Shown here: positions 33,386-44,640 of the stretch, in pieces
How positions within the stretch are numbered: position 1 is the stretch's first letter
How the letters are laid out: the number at the start of each line of letters is the position of its first letter
Origin: Cherax quadricarinatus
Taxonomy: Eukaryota; Arthropoda; Malacostraca; Decapoda; Parastacidae
Direction of reading: 5' to 3'
DNA: 64,000 nt
Assembly: GCF_038502225.1 (NCBI RefSeq)
Contig: NC_091298.1
Span: forward strand, 33,039,494-33,103,493
Position numbers and translations under genes: made by a program
Notes under the pieces: model-generated
The model's database searches: none
Told to the model about the DNA's origin: nothing
Seen by the model: the letters and a program-made list of their open reading frames with translations, nothing else

Positions 33386-33899
33386 TTTGGGGGGTCGTCC
33401 GAACTGTAATGTCAGCGCGCTTGATAAATAATAAACAACTGTTTACATTTGGTACGAAAAAGGTGATATTATTGACGTACTTTTAGAAAAGTTCTGGTTT
33501 CACAAAGCATTCTGTGCAGCCATTTTAACTGCTTATTACTACTAGTGGAATTTTGGCAAGAACAATTTGTTAGACTATAACATTTGAGGAGGCTATTATT
33601 GTTAGTCAAATACTAATGTAGACATTAATCTAAATTTTAGTATAACATCATAGGATATAAAATAAAGTGAAGAATCAACGAATGCATGACATCTCTGGAG
33701 AAACGTTATCTCTACCATACTTAAAATACACTCACTGAATTCTTAATGAAAATCACAATATGAAGATATAATTGTTAAGTTTAGCAGTATTAGTGGTACT
33801 AGTTAGTTGAGCTGCAATGCAAATATGATTAGATAATACTGTATATACACCTAATAATGTTTGGGAATTGAAGCAAAGCTGGAAAACAGGGATGCAATT

Positions 33900-35030
33900 G
33901 AATGAAAACTTCTGTAAAGATAATGTTAAGGTAATGAAATGAGGTACTTTTTAACAATAGTTTTGAAGCGGTTGATGGATGGGGAGTCTTAGTATCTTCA
34001 GGTAGAAAGCTCCAGATTTTAGGGCCTTTTAAGCGAACTGAGTTTTTACACAGGTTGAGTCTAACATGGGAGATAGAGAGATTTTATGCCTTTGGGTTTT
34101 GTTGCAGCTACTGTATTTAGGAAGAATTTCAGAGCAGTGTTTATCTTAGAAATAATTGTCCTGTATTTACAATATGCACAACAGCATGAGTAAATATTAT
34201 AAACATTGAGTAAGTTTAAACTTTTGAAGAGGATGGGAGGTGTTGTTTGGTACTAGATTTTGCAATAGTTTGTGCGGCCGGTCTCTGTTGAGTCATTAGT
34301 GTGGTAAATCCTCATGTACAATTACAATAGGTGAGTTGAAGATAGGCTAGAGAGTAATAAAGTAAGTAGATCTGCTTAAGGAGATTTGGAGACCTTTGTT
34401 ATGAGGTGATGTGGGTATTGATTTTCATGATGCAATCAAGGTGCCGAGCCAAGAATTTTCCTTCTGTTTGTCTTATATGGGAGAATCGTTAATATAGTTG
34501 GAAATTTGCAGCTTTGTTCCCAGATATCACGTAGAAAGTCTTGTAAATACTAGGAGTGAGTTTACTGGTGGTCATCTACGTAGATATATTTATGAACCCC
34601 TCATTAACAATGTTATTGGGAGAATTTGGATTTGAGTGGAAGAAAACAAAAGTTGTGTCCTCTGAACAGAACAGGTTCAAGTAACTGAGATGTATTGGAA
34701 AGATCATTGATTTATATGGGGAAAAGTAGAGGGTCGAGAACTCTGCCCTGAGCCGCCCTTATGCGGAAAAGCAGAGTTGACGAGGTTATGTTCTTGAGTG
34801 AGACATGCTGAGGTCTGCTGTTAAGATATGACTTTGAGTATGCAAAAGTATATCCTCTGATATCACAATGTTCTAGTTAAAGAGGCAAGATGTTGTGGTC
34901 TGCTGTATCTTAAGCTTTCCCGAGGTCTATGAAGAGGTCCGCTGAATATCCATAATTTTCAAGAGTTGCATAAAGTGATTGAGACATTGACTGATTGTAA
35001 TTGAAACTGTTTTCTTTGTAGTGTCACTCG
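33900..35030 (-). mobile_element. Decayed Jockey/CR1-like LINE, RT to 3' end
   Basis: Minus strand shows SADLFIDLGKA and DTADHNIL (catalytic block A, about 34880-34955), an AQGRVLDPLLFPI..INDL block (about 34700-34760, from PQGSVLGPLLF..YINDL), and a C-terminal KGPKIW...EDTKTPHPSTASKLLLKS block (about 33940-34035). Stops in every frame. Family differs from the other LINEs of the window. Confidence 0.6.
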
Positions 35031-35079
35031 TCACCCTACCTCTGAGGGAGACGGGAGAAGGAGAGAGTATTAAAAAATG

Positions 35080-35110
35080 CTACTCCTACTACTACTACTA
35101 CTAATAATAA
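35080..35110. repeat. (TAC/TAA)n trinucleotide tract
   Basis: A short TAC and TAA repeat embedded in AT-rich DNA. Confidence 0.8.
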
Positions 35111-35411
35111 TATAAATTATTAGTAATAGTAATAGTGTTAATGTCATCAAATATTTCATTTTATTGTAACATATATTTAAATTAAAGAAGAGTGAAGATC
35201 AATTTTTAAATGAATTAGTGCGAGTAAGTCTTTTCACTGTTCTCTGGAGATGGTCACTTGAAGAAAGCCACAGAACACACTGCAAGTCCAGGAGACTGCT
35301 GCTGGAGGAGATCAGACAAGACTAATGGTTATCACAACCATGTGACACTTACATTACTCTGGCTCTTGAGCGAGAAGCTGCCACAAAATTCTGATAAACT
35401 ATATGAACTTC

Positions 35412-36175
35412 ATGTGGCCATTTTACACTGTATAGCATGATCGTGCATCATCTTGTATCCATGTTACATTGTATAGCATGATCATGCATCATCTTGTAGC
35501 CATGTTACACTGTATAGCATGATCGTGCATCATCTTGTGGCCATGTTACACTGTATAGCATGATCGTGCATCATCTTGTAGCCATGTTACATTATATAGC
35601 ATGAACATGCATCATCTTGTGACCATGTTACATTGTATAGCATGATCGTGCATCATCTTGTAGCCATTTTACATTGTATAGCATGATCGTGCATCATCTT
35701 GTAGCCATTTTACATTGTATAGCATGATCGTGCATCATCTTGTAGCCATGTTACATTGTATAGCATGATCGTGCATCATCTTGTAGCCATGTGCATCATC
35801 TTGTAGCCATACATTGTATAGCATGATCGTGCATCATCTTGTAGCCATGTTACATTGTATAGCATGATTGTGCATCATCTTGTAGCCATGTTACATTGTA
35901 TAGCATGATCGTGCATCATCTTGTAGCCATGGTACATTGTATAGCATGATCGTGCATCATCTTGTAGCCATGTTACATTGTATAGCATGATCGTGCATCA
36001 TCTTGTAGCCATGTTACATTGTATAGCATGATTGTGCATCATCTTGTAGCCATGTTACATTGTATAGCATGATCGTGCATCATTTTGTAGCCATGTTACA
36101 TTGTATAGCATGATCGTGCATCATCTTGTGGCCATGTTACATTGTATAGCATGATCATGCATCATCTTGTAGCCA
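35412..36175. repeat. 41-bp satellite, about 18 copies
   Basis: The unit is GCCATGTTACATTGTATAGC followed by ATGATCGTGCATCATCTTGTA. Period 41 is confirmed by CATGATC starts at 35436 and 35477. Units vary at a few positions (ATCGTGC, ATCATGC, ATTGTGC), and one truncated unit lies near 35790. Each unit contains the partial palindrome GATCGTGCATCATC. No spacers, so it is a satellite and not a CRISPR array. Confidence 0.95.
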
Positions 36176-36445
36176 TATATGCCAGATGTATGTCAGAGTG
36201 ATGCATTTCAGAGTGATATATGTCAGAGTGATGTATGTCTGAGTGATGTCAGAGTGATGTATGTCAGAGTGATGTATGTCAGTGATGTATGTCAAAATGA
36301 TGTATGTCAGAATGATGCATGTCAGAGTGATGTATGTCAGAGTGATGTATGTCAGACTAATGTATTTTAGAGTGATGTATCTCAGAGTGATATATGTCAG
36401 AGTGATGTATCTCAGAGTGATGTATCCCTGAGTGATATCCCTGAA
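36176..36445. repeat. 15-bp tandem repeat, degenerate
   Basis: GTGATGTATGTCAGA repeated with variation, directly downstream of the 41-bp satellite. Stop-free frames in both directions come from the multiple-of-three period. Confidence 0.9.
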
Positions 36446-36479
36446 TGATGTATTCCTAAGTGACATATTCCTAAGTGGT

Positions 36480-37158
36480 TTGCTCTTCTAAGCTATGTTT
36501 TTCTTAAGCTTTACCGGCCATGCTCTATTTCCTGGACCAAGAGCATTCATCTCCTGGTCCAAGACTAACCAAGCTTCTTTCCCTTATATCACGATCCCCC
36601 TTTACCTCCCCCATACCACCAAAGACTATCTACTCCCCTCACCCTCTTCATTCAAGCTCCAGCTCCTGGACCAAGACCAACTTAACTCCAACTCCTCAGA
36701 TCAGGATCCTTCCCACTCACACTACCTTTACCATCCCACTCCAGCTCCACTCCCTAGCTCTTCCTTTCTTCATCCTCCAATTTCTTAGATCAAAACTACA
36801 CATCCTGATAAACTGTGGGGAAAAGAATTATCAAGAAGTAGAAACTTGGTTGCAAAATGACATTTCAACTGAATGGTAAACCATATAAAAATACAATAAA
36901 ATTGAACCCTTATATTAATACCACTTTAGGAGATGAATAAAAACTGTGGAATAGTCTGATGATCTAGTGTGTTTTGTATTGGAAAGCAAAATTCATGATT
37001 GTACATTCTGCCACATAGAGGTTAGTTTATTGTGCATCCCATATCTGTCCAGTGGATGGTGGCGCAAGGAACTAGAAATTAGCCCCCTAAGGAGTTAATA
37101 AGGGTACATCTGGATCTATATTTACAGTTCACTTAACTGTTACAAGTAAATTTAGGAA

Positions 37159-37159
<1 letters not shown>
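36480..37159. other. CT-rich then AT-rich non-coding DNA
   Basis: 36495-36790 is C/T-rich with recurring CTCCTGGACCAAGA words. The remainder is AT-rich and featureless. Confidence 0.6.
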
Positions 37160-37233
<74 letters not shown>

Positions 37234-37258
37234 TGTGTGTGTGTGTGTGTGTGTGTGT
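37160..37258. repeat. (TA)n followed by (GT)n
   Basis: TA at about 37160-37228 passing through CATATATG into GT at 37236-37258. Confidence 0.95.
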
Positions 37259-37344
37259 CTGTAATCATCCCCGCAAATTCACAGGAGGATACATTCCTAG
37301 AGGTCTTATGCAACTAATATATTAAGTATAAATACAATTTTTAT

Positions 37345-38478
37345 AGGCAGTAGGTTGGTAGACAGCAACCACCCCGGGAGGTACTACCGTCCTGCCAAGT
37401 GAATGTAAAACAAAAGCCTGTACTTGTTTTACATGATGGTAGGATTGCTGGTGTGTTTTTTTTGTCTGTCTCATAAATATGCAAGATTACAGGTATGTCT
37501 TGCTACTTCTACTTACACTTAGGTCACACTACACATACATGTACACGTTTATTTATACACATTCATCTGAGTTTTCTTTGATTTTATCTTAATAGTTCTT
37601 GGTCTTATTACTTTTCCTTTCATATCCATGGGGAAGTGGAATAAGAATCTTTCCTCCGTAAGCCATGCGTGTTGTAAAAGTCAACTAAAATGCCGGGAAC
37701 AATGGGCTAGTAACCCCTTTTCCTGTAATAATTACTAAAAAGAATAATAAGAAAATTGTCAAAATGGGAAGTCTGAATGTGCGTGGATGTTGTGCAAATG
37801 ATAAGAAAGAGATGATTGTGGATGTTATGAATGAGAAGAAGCTGGATGTCCTGGCTTTAAGTGAAACAAAGATGAAGGGGATGGGAGAGTTTCAGTGGAG
37901 AAGAATAAATGGGATTAGGTCAGGGGTTTCAATTAGAGTTAGAGCTAAAGAAGGAGTAGCAATAATGTTGAAGGATAAGATATGGCAGGAAAAGAGGGAC
38001 TATAAATGTATTAATTCAAGGATTATGTGGAGTAGAATAAAGGTTGGATGTGAAAAGTGGGTTATAATAAGTGTATATGCACCTGGAGAAGAGAGAAGTG
38101 TAGAGGAGAGAGAGAGATTTTGGGAAATGTTGAGTGAATGCGTGGAGAGTTTTGAACCAAGTGTGAGAATACTTGTGGTTGGGGATTTCAATGCTAAAGT
38201 GGGTAAAAATGTTGTGGAGGGAGTAGTAGGTAAATTTGGGGTGCCAGGGGTAAATGTAAATGGGGAGCCTTTAATTGAGCTATGTGTGGAAAGAGATTTG
38301 GTAATAAGTAATACATATTTTATGAAAAAGAGGATAAATAAATATACAAGGTATGACGTAGCACGTAATGAAAGTAGTTTGTTAGATTATGTATTGGTGG
38401 ATAAAAGGTTAATGGGTAGGCTCCAGGATGTACATGTTTATAGAGGGGCAACTGATATATCAGATCATTATTTAGGTA
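37345..38478 (+). mobile_element. RTE-like LINE copy 1: 5' UTR plus endonuclease only
   Basis: Starts with GTAGGTTGGTAGACAGCAAC and an untranslated region containing the TTTCCTCCGTAAGCCATGCG word. The endonuclease ORF opens at 37764: NVRGCCANDKKEM, LDVLALSETKM (catalytic E), a KEGVAIMLKD block, VIISVYAPG, VVGDFNAKVG (about residues 140-150), SSLLDYVLVD and TDISDH (catalytic D-H). This APE-type endonuclease is intact to about residue 235, after which, at 38478, the reading passes directly into the 5' UTR of copy 2. The RT is absent. Confidence 0.85.
37764..38478 (+). CDS. APE-type endonuclease domain of RTE-like LINE copy 1 (truncated)
   Basis: Encodes a LINE endonuclease that would nick target DNA to prime reverse transcription. 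E in LSETK, D in GDFNAK and the SDH terminal motif are all present, with no internal stop in the 238 codons of LINE origin. The frame continues for about 19 codons into the next element's UTR (to 38537), which is not native. Without an RT it cannot mobilise by itself. Confidence 0.75.
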
Positions 38479-38882
38479 TAGGTAGTAGGTTGGTAGACAG
38501 CAACCACACAGGGAAGTACTACCGTCCTGCCAGATGACTGTGAAACAGAAACCTGTAACTGTTTTGCATGATGGTAGGATTGCTGGTGTCTTTTCCTGTC
38601 TCATAAACATGCTAGATAACAGGGATATCTTGCTACTCCTACTTACACTTTGGTCACACTTCACAGACATGCACATGCATATATATATACATACATCGAG
38701 GTTTTTCTCCTTTTTCTAAATAGCTCTTGTTCTTCTTTATTTCTTCTATTGTCCATGGGGAAGTGGAAAAGAATCTTTCCTCCGTAAGCCATGCGTGTTA
38801 TATGAGGCGACTAAAATGCCGGGAGCGATGGGCTAGTAACCCCTTCTCCTGTAGACAGTTACTAAAAAAAGAGAAGAAGAAA

Positions 38883-39626
38883 AACTTTATAAAACTGGGA
38901 TGCTTGAATGTGCGTGGATGTAGTGCAGATGACAAGAAACAGATGATTGCTGACGTTAAGATTGAAAAGAAGTTGGATGTCCTGGCCCTAAGCGAAACAA
39001 AACTGTAGGGGGTAGGGGAGTTTCGGTGGGGGGAAATAAATGGGATTAAATCTGGAGTATCTGAGAGAGTTAGAGCTAAGGAAGGGGTAGCAGTAATGTT
39101 GAAGGATCAGTTATGGAAGGAGAAAAGAGAATATGAATGTGTAAATTCAAGGATTATGTGGATTAAAGTAAAGATTGGATGCGAAAAGTGGGTCATAATA
39201 AGCGTGTATGCACCTGGAGAAGAGAGGAATGTAGAGGAGAGAGAGAGATTTTGGGAAATGTTAAGTGAATGTATAGGAACCTTTGAACCAAGTGAGAGAG
39301 TAATTGTGGTAGGGGACCTGAATGCTAAAGTAGGAGAAACTTTTAGAGAGGGTGTGGTAGGTAAGTTTGGGGTGCCAGGTGTAAATGATAATGGGAGCCC
39401 TTTGATTGAACTTTGTATAGAAAGGGGTTTAGTTATAGGTAATACATATTTTAAGAAAAAAAGGATAAATAAGTACACAAGATATGTTGTAGGACAAAAT
39501 GACAGTAGTTTATTGGATTATGTATTGGTAGATAAAAGACCGTTGAGTAGACATCAGGATGTACATGTTTATAGAGGGGCCACAGATATATCAGATCACT
39601 TTTTAGTTGTAGCACACTCAGAGTAA
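38883..39626 (+). pseudogene. Endonuclease of RTE-like LINE copy 2 (one stop)
   Basis: CLNVRGCSADDKKQM, LDVLALSETKL, stop at 39006, then KEGVAVMLKD, VIISVYAPG, VVGDLNAKVG, SSLLDYVLVDKR and TDISDHFLVVAH. GDLN replaces the usual GDFN. Apart from the single TAG the domain is complete, so decay is recent. Confidence 0.8.
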
Positions 39627-39673
39627 AAGGTTGATGGGATACAAGGAGAATAGAAGCATCAGGGAAGAGAGAG

Positions 39674-41796
39674 GTGAAGGTTTATAAACTAAAAGAGGAG
39701 GCAGTTAGGGTAAGATATAAACAGCTATTGGAGGATAGATGGGCTAATGAGAGCATACACAATGGGGTCGAAGAGGTATGGGGTAGGTTTAAAAATGTAG
39801 TGTTAGAGTGTTCAGCAGAAGTTTGTGGTTACAGGAAAGTGGGTGCGGGAGGGAAAAGGAGCGATTGGTGGAACGATGATGCAAAGGAGAAAAAGTTAGC
39901 ATATGAAAAGTTTTTACAAAGTAGAAGTGATGCAAAGAGGGAAGAGTATATGGAGAAAAAGAGAGAGGTTAAGAGAGTGGTGAAGCATTGTAAAAAGAGA
40001 GCAAATGAGAGAGAGGGTGAGATGTTATCAACAAATTTTGTTGAAAATAAGAAAAAGTTTTGGAGTGAGATTAACAAGTTAAGGAAGCCTAGAGAACAAA
40101 TGGATTTGTCAGTTAAAAATAGGAGAGGAGAGTTATTAAATGAAGAGTTAGGGGTATTGGGAAGATGGAGGGAATATTTTGAGGAATTGTTAAATGTTGA
40201 TGAAGATAGGGAAGCTGTGATTTCATGTATAGGGCAAGGAGGAATAACATCTTGTAGAAGTGAGGAAGAGCCAGATGTGAGTGTGGGGGGAAGTTCGTGA
40301 AGCAGTAGGTAAAATGAAAGGGGTTAAGGCAGCCGAGATTGATGGGATAAAGGTAGAAATGTTAAAAGCAGGTGGGGATATAGTTTTGGAGTGGTTGGTG
40401 CAATTAGTTAGTAAATGTATGGAAGAGGGTAAGATACCTATGGATTGGCAGAGAGCATGCATACTTCCTTTGTATAAAGGCAAAGGGGACAAAAGAGAGT
40501 GCAAAAATTATAGAGGGATAAGTCTGTTGAGTATACCTGGTAAAGTGTAGAGTTACTATTGAAAGACTTAAGAGTAAGACGGAGAATAGGATAGCAGACG
40601 AACAAGGAGGCTTTAGGAAAGGTAGGGGGTGTGTGGACCAGGTGTTTACAGTGAAACATATAAGTGAACAGTATTTAGATAAGGCTAAACAGGTTTTTTT
40701 GGCATTTATGGATTTGGAAAAGGCATATGACAGGGTGGATAGGGGGGCAATGTGGCAGATGTTGCAGGTGTATGGTGTAGGAGGTAGGTTACTGAAAGCA
40801 GTGAAGAGTTTTTACGAGGATACTGAGGCTCAAGTTAGAGTGTGTAGGAAAGAGGGAGATTATTTCCCAGTAAAAGTAGGCCTTAGACAAGGATGTGTGA
40901 TGTCACCATGGTTGTTTAATATATTTATAGATGGGGTTGCAAGAGAAGTAAATGCGAGGGTGTTGGCAAGAGGCATGGAGTTAAAAGATGAAGAATCACA
41001 CATAAAGTGAGAGTTGTCAAAGTTGCTCTTTGCTGATGACACTGTGCTCTTCGGAGATTCTGAAGAGAAGTTGCAGAGGTTGGTGGATGAATTTGGTAGG
41101 GTATGCAAAAGAAGAAAATTAAAAGTGAATACAGGAAAGAGTAAGGTCATGAGGATAACAAAAAGATTAGGTGATGAAAGATTGGATATCAGATTGGAGG
41201 GAGAGAGTATGGAGGAGGTGAATGTATTCAGATATTTGGGAGTGGACGTGTCAGCGGATGGGTCTATGAAAGATGAGGTGAATCATAGAACTGATTAGGG
41301 GAAAAGGGTGAGTGGTGCACTTAGGAGTCTGTGGAGACAAAGAACTTTGTTCTTGGAGGCAAAGAGGGGAATGTATGAGAGTATAGTTTTACCAACGCTC
41401 TTATATGGGTGTGACGCATGGGTGACGAATGTTGCAGCGAGGAGAAGGCTGGAGGCAGTGGAGATGTCATGTCTGAGGGCAATGTGTGGTGTGAATATAT
41501 TGCAGAGAATTCGTAGTTTGGAAGTTAGGAGGTGCGGGATTACCAAAACTGTTGTCCAGAGGGCTAAGGAAGGGTTGTTGAGGTGGTTCGGACATGTAGA
41601 GAGAATGGAGCGAAACAGAATGACTTCAAGAGTGTATCAGTCTGTAGTGGAAGGAAGGCGGGGTAGGGGTCGGCCTAGGAAAGGTTGGAGGGAGGGGGTA
41701 AAGGAGGTTTTGTGTACGAGGGGCTTGGACTTCCAGAGGGCATGCGTGAGCGTGTTTGATAGGAGTGAATGGAGACAAATGTTTTTTAATACTTGA
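39674..41796 (+). pseudogene. RT and C-terminal region of RTE-like LINE copy 2
   Basis: Linker rich in K/E/R (39674-40260), then EVREAVGKMKGVKAAEIDGI and LPLYKGKGDKRECKNYRGIS (RT motifs 1-2, 40281-40550), a broken stretch, FLAFMDLEKAYDRV (catalytic block A, about 40699-40740), LRQGCVMSPWLFNIFID (about 40883-40933), LLFADDTVLFG (catalytic FADD, about 41023-41055), YLGVDVSADG, then the C-terminus LLYGCDAW, RWFGHVERM, GRGRPRKGW and DRSEWRQMF. Frameshifts and stops divide it into at least four frames, so it is inactive, though all catalytic blocks can be read. Confidence 0.8.
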
Positions 41797-42041
41797 GGTG
41801 CTGTTGGAGTGTGAGCAAAGTAACATTTATGAAGGGATTCAGGGAAACCGGCAGACCGGACTTGAGTCCTGGAGATGGGAAGTACAGTGCCTGCACTCTG
41901 AAGGAGGGGTGTTAATGTTGCAGTTTAAAAACTGTAGTGTAAAGCACCCTTCTGGCAAGACAGTGATGGAGTGAATGATGGTGAAAGTTTTTCTTTTTCG
42001 GGCCACCCTGCCTTGGTGGGAATCGGCCAGTGTGATAATAA

Positions 42042-42043
<2 letters not shown>

Positions 42044-42131
<88 letters not shown>
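42044..42131. repeat. (TA)n at LINE 3' end
   Basis: Follows the AATAAAAAA end of the RTE-like LINE directly, so it is probably its target or its tail. Confidence 0.9.
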
Positions 42132-42134
<3 letters not shown>

Positions 42135-42149
42135 TTTTATTTATAAGAA

Positions 42150-43620
42150 ATCCAATGTCACATAGGTTATTATACTCCTCAATAAGTGGATAATTAGCAC
42201 ACAATGTTCAAGATAGTGAACATAGGACTGGCTACATACTTTGTATTTACTTTAATCATCGTCCGTGTGTCTCCCAGACTGCCAGAAGTACTTGTAACCA
42301 AGCCTAAGCAAGGCCACTACATCATCACTCAGTCTATTCACATTGCAAGTCTCTCCATAAACTTACTTATCTGCGTTCATATTATCATAACGAGTTATAG
42401 ATCTACTCAAGCTTCTAATTGCATTCTTATAACATTCAGTTTCATTGTTTACTTCTCTCCTAACATTAAATTCTAGACACAGGTACACCAAAGTTATATT
42501 CTGGGTTATCCTTCAGGGTACTTTTCTTGGCTGACATATCAACTTTATCATGAAGGAGTAGTGCAATGTATGATGGGATATATAAGAATTATATATTAAG
42601 TGATTCAAGAGCCTTCAGCGATGAAATAGATTTAGGAATGATGATCGAATCACAAGCACAGTGTTATAAGTTGGCTGTAGCATCATTAAGATGGCAAACA
42701 ATTCAGTTTGCAGTGTAGACGTCCAGCTATTAAATCATATGCCTGACTCAACATAGTTGCTATCGTTCTTAACTAGGGAGGTGACAACAAGAGCTGATGC
42801 AACCCTGCCAGAAGACTCCTGCTTAGATCCATCATTGTATATAACTTGTGATAAAATACTAATACCTGTTAGGCGAGAAATCTCTTCTTGAGCATTTGCT
42901 TTAATAAGCTATTCAAGGAAGGGATTACTTGTAATGAGCTTCATGGGAGGGGCTTGCAGGTATGTGATATTAAATGAACACATCTTCCATGGAGGGGTGG
43001 AATGCTCTTGTCTACAGTGATACACTTCATGCAGGTTATACAACTTAATATAAACGCATGTTTTCACTTCCCATTTAGATCTGTGTATTCTAGACATTTA
43101 ATAAGACTCATAGTGACATTGTCTGGTTTATTTCTTAACATTCTAACACTAAGTACAGTGTTAATCTTAAGAATCCTATCACTGATATTAAGGATGCCAA
43201 GCTCCTCATATTGAGAACATTGGTAGGTTTGGGACAGCCAAGAATAATTCTGAGCGTTTCATTTTGCATTTACTCCAAGGGTTGGAGCGAACATTCCCTA
43301 GGTAATATCAGCAACGGAGCAGCATAATCAGCTACGGAACTAACATAGGCTATTTACATAATTTTTCCTATTCTCACATTAGCACCATAGCTGGGGTCGT
43401 AGCCAGAAACAGCTTCGCCAGCATTTAGCCTATCTTTGCATTTCTTATTTAGTTGTGTTATGATGGATTTATTGAAGGGTACATCAACACCAGAGAATTT
43501 ATAAGATTTAACGTAGGTAATGTTTTCACCCTGCAAAACAGACGGGTGAGGGATGTCGTTTGCTTGTCAATATCTTTTTTTTAGATGAAGAAATAATAAG
43601 GCCTAATCGATTACAAATCG
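42150..43620 (-). mobile_element. I-like LINE 3' part: RT end, RNase H, C-terminal domain
   Basis: Minus strand order: YKFSGVDVPFNKSIITQLNK and CKDRLNA (RT thumb, 43400-43490), VSGYDPSYGANVRIGKIM, WKMCSFNITYLQAPPMKL (about 42930-42990), then NDGSKQES (RNase H-type DGS, about 42820-42850) and ASALVVT. Nearer the end is GEACNVNRLSDDVVALLRLG followed by YKYFWQSGRH (about 42245-42340), with a cysteine/histidine tail. An RNase H domain after RT is characteristic of the I superfamily. Shifts and stops throughout. The long plus-strand ORF at 42204-42476 is the antisense shadow of the C-terminal domain. Confidence 0.7.
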
Positions 43621-43639
43621 CGTGAACAAAGTTAAGAGT

Positions 43640-43830
43640 GGCATTCTTCTTATGCATTGGAAAAACAAACACAAATACAGTACAATGCGATCTTATATTG
43701 GCAACGTTACGCCCACACAGTGGGCTTTATCAAATCACAAACAGATCTACCTGGGTGAATAGGTCCGCCAGTACGCAAGGCACATAACATCTCTAACTCA
43801 CTCAGAGAAGAGATACATAGTCCTCCCCAC
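43640..43830 (-). repeat. Hammerhead-type repeat, family G (minus)
   Basis: Minus strand: GATTTGATAAAGCCCACTGT, GTGGGC, GTAACGTTGCC (core 43698-43738) and a tail with GATCGCATTGTACTG. Box I UUGAUAA and helix II GCCCAC-UGU-GUGGGC are perfect, but GAAA is GUAA and helix I (GUGAU/GCCA) has lost pairing relative to the copy at 59205-59243. It lies directly beside a Penelope endonuclease remnant. Confidence 0.55.
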
Positions 43831-43857
43831 TAGCTCCGTATTTCCAACATTTTTCCA

Positions 43858-44043
43858 GTGCCTCAATCCAAGTGTCTACCTCCACATCTACCACCATCAA
43901 GGACGTCTCAAGGTTCAATCCTCTGCAAAGGTATACATAATCACTTGCAATTACTGCAATCAGTTATACGTGGGCGAAACATCCAGAGACCATCAAAAAC
44001 GTATTTCAGAACACCAGTACGCAGGCAAATCGAACGCCTGCAC
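43858..44043 (+). pseudogene. Penelope-like element GIY-YIG endonuclease fragment
   Basis: In the frame through 43931 the translation reads KVYIITCNYCNQLYVGETSR, then KRISEHQYAGKSNACT. This matches the GIY-YIG endonuclease of Penelope-like retroelements: the two Y-bearing strands (VYIITC and LYVGET), the C-x2-C insertion and the R...EH motif. No stop from 43858 to 44043. It is cut at 44043, where minus-strand LINE RT begins. No Penelope RT remains. Confidence 0.7.
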
Positions 44044-44640
44044 CAGGCCTAGGACTGACCCCTGTGGAACCCCGCTCGTTACAGGAGCCCACTTTGGCAC
44101 CTTGTCACGTCCCACGACTCGATGATGTGTTCCTGACAGGTATTCCCTGATCCATTGCCGTGCCTTCCCTGTTATACATGCCTGGTCTTCCAGCTTATGC
44201 ACTAATATCTTGTGTGGAACTGTGCCAAGAGCCTTCTTACAGTCCATGAAAACGCAATCTACCCACCCCTCTCTCTCTCTCTCTTGTCTTACTGCTGTCA
44301 CCCTGTCATAGAAGTCCAAAAGGTTTGTGACACAGGATTTCCCGTCCCTAAACCGTACTGGTTGTTAAGCTCATTCCTTTCTAGGTGCTCCACCACTCTT
44401 TTCCTGATAATCTTCTCCATGACTTTGTATACTATACATCTTACTATACGGCAATGGATCAGGGAATACCTGTCAGGAACACACAATCGAGCCATGGGAC
44501 GTGACGAGGTGCCATAGTGGGCTCCTGTAAGGAGTGGGGTTCCACAGGGGTCAGTCCTAGGCCTGGTGCAGGCGTTCCTTAAATCGTCCGATCTGCCTGC
44601 GTACTGGTGTTCTGAAATACGTTTTTGATGGCTCTTAGTG
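43975..44640. repeat. Inverted duplication joining Penelope and LINE sequence
   Basis: About 185-bp arms at 43975-44160 and 44450-44640. Both arms carry the same artificial junction, Penelope endonuclease (NACT) fused at ACCAGGCCTAGGACTGACC to LINE RT (SGVPQGSVLGL). The centre is 290 bp of minus-strand LINE RT. The right copy retains 13 more base pairs of Penelope sequence (RSDDLRNACT-type) than the left. Confidence 0.85.

Larger units (their letters stand above)
38479..42046 (+). mobile_element. RTE-like LINE copy 2, nearly full length, frameshifted
   Basis: Begins with the same GTAGTAGGTTGGTAGACAGC 5' end as copy 1, carries the 5' UTR, endonuclease, linker, RT and C-terminal region, and ends with a 3' UTR (GCACTCTGAAGGAGGGGTG, then GGGCCACCCTGCCTTGGTGG and CCAGTGTGATAATAAAA) running into (TA)n at 42044. 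About 3.57 kb, typical for RTE-like elements. Lesions: a stop at about 39006, a shift near 39625, a shift near 40285, breaks at 40548-40630, a stop at 41008, and a stop at 41296. Confidence 0.85.

Noticed and set aside
35412..36175. CRISPR array
   Set aside because: Repeat units are contiguous without unique spacers, and the context is eukaryotic.
36155..36466. Repeat ORF of TYITL and SDVCQ units
   Set aside because: A 15-bp tandem repeat, multiple of three, open on both strands.
38320..38676. Minus-strand ORF across the LINE junction
   Set aside because: It is antisense to the RTE-like endonuclease and the following 5' UTR.
42204..42476. Plus-strand membrane-protein-like ORF
   Set aside because: It is the antisense of the C-terminal domain of the minus-strand I-like LINE (YKYFWQSGRH block).
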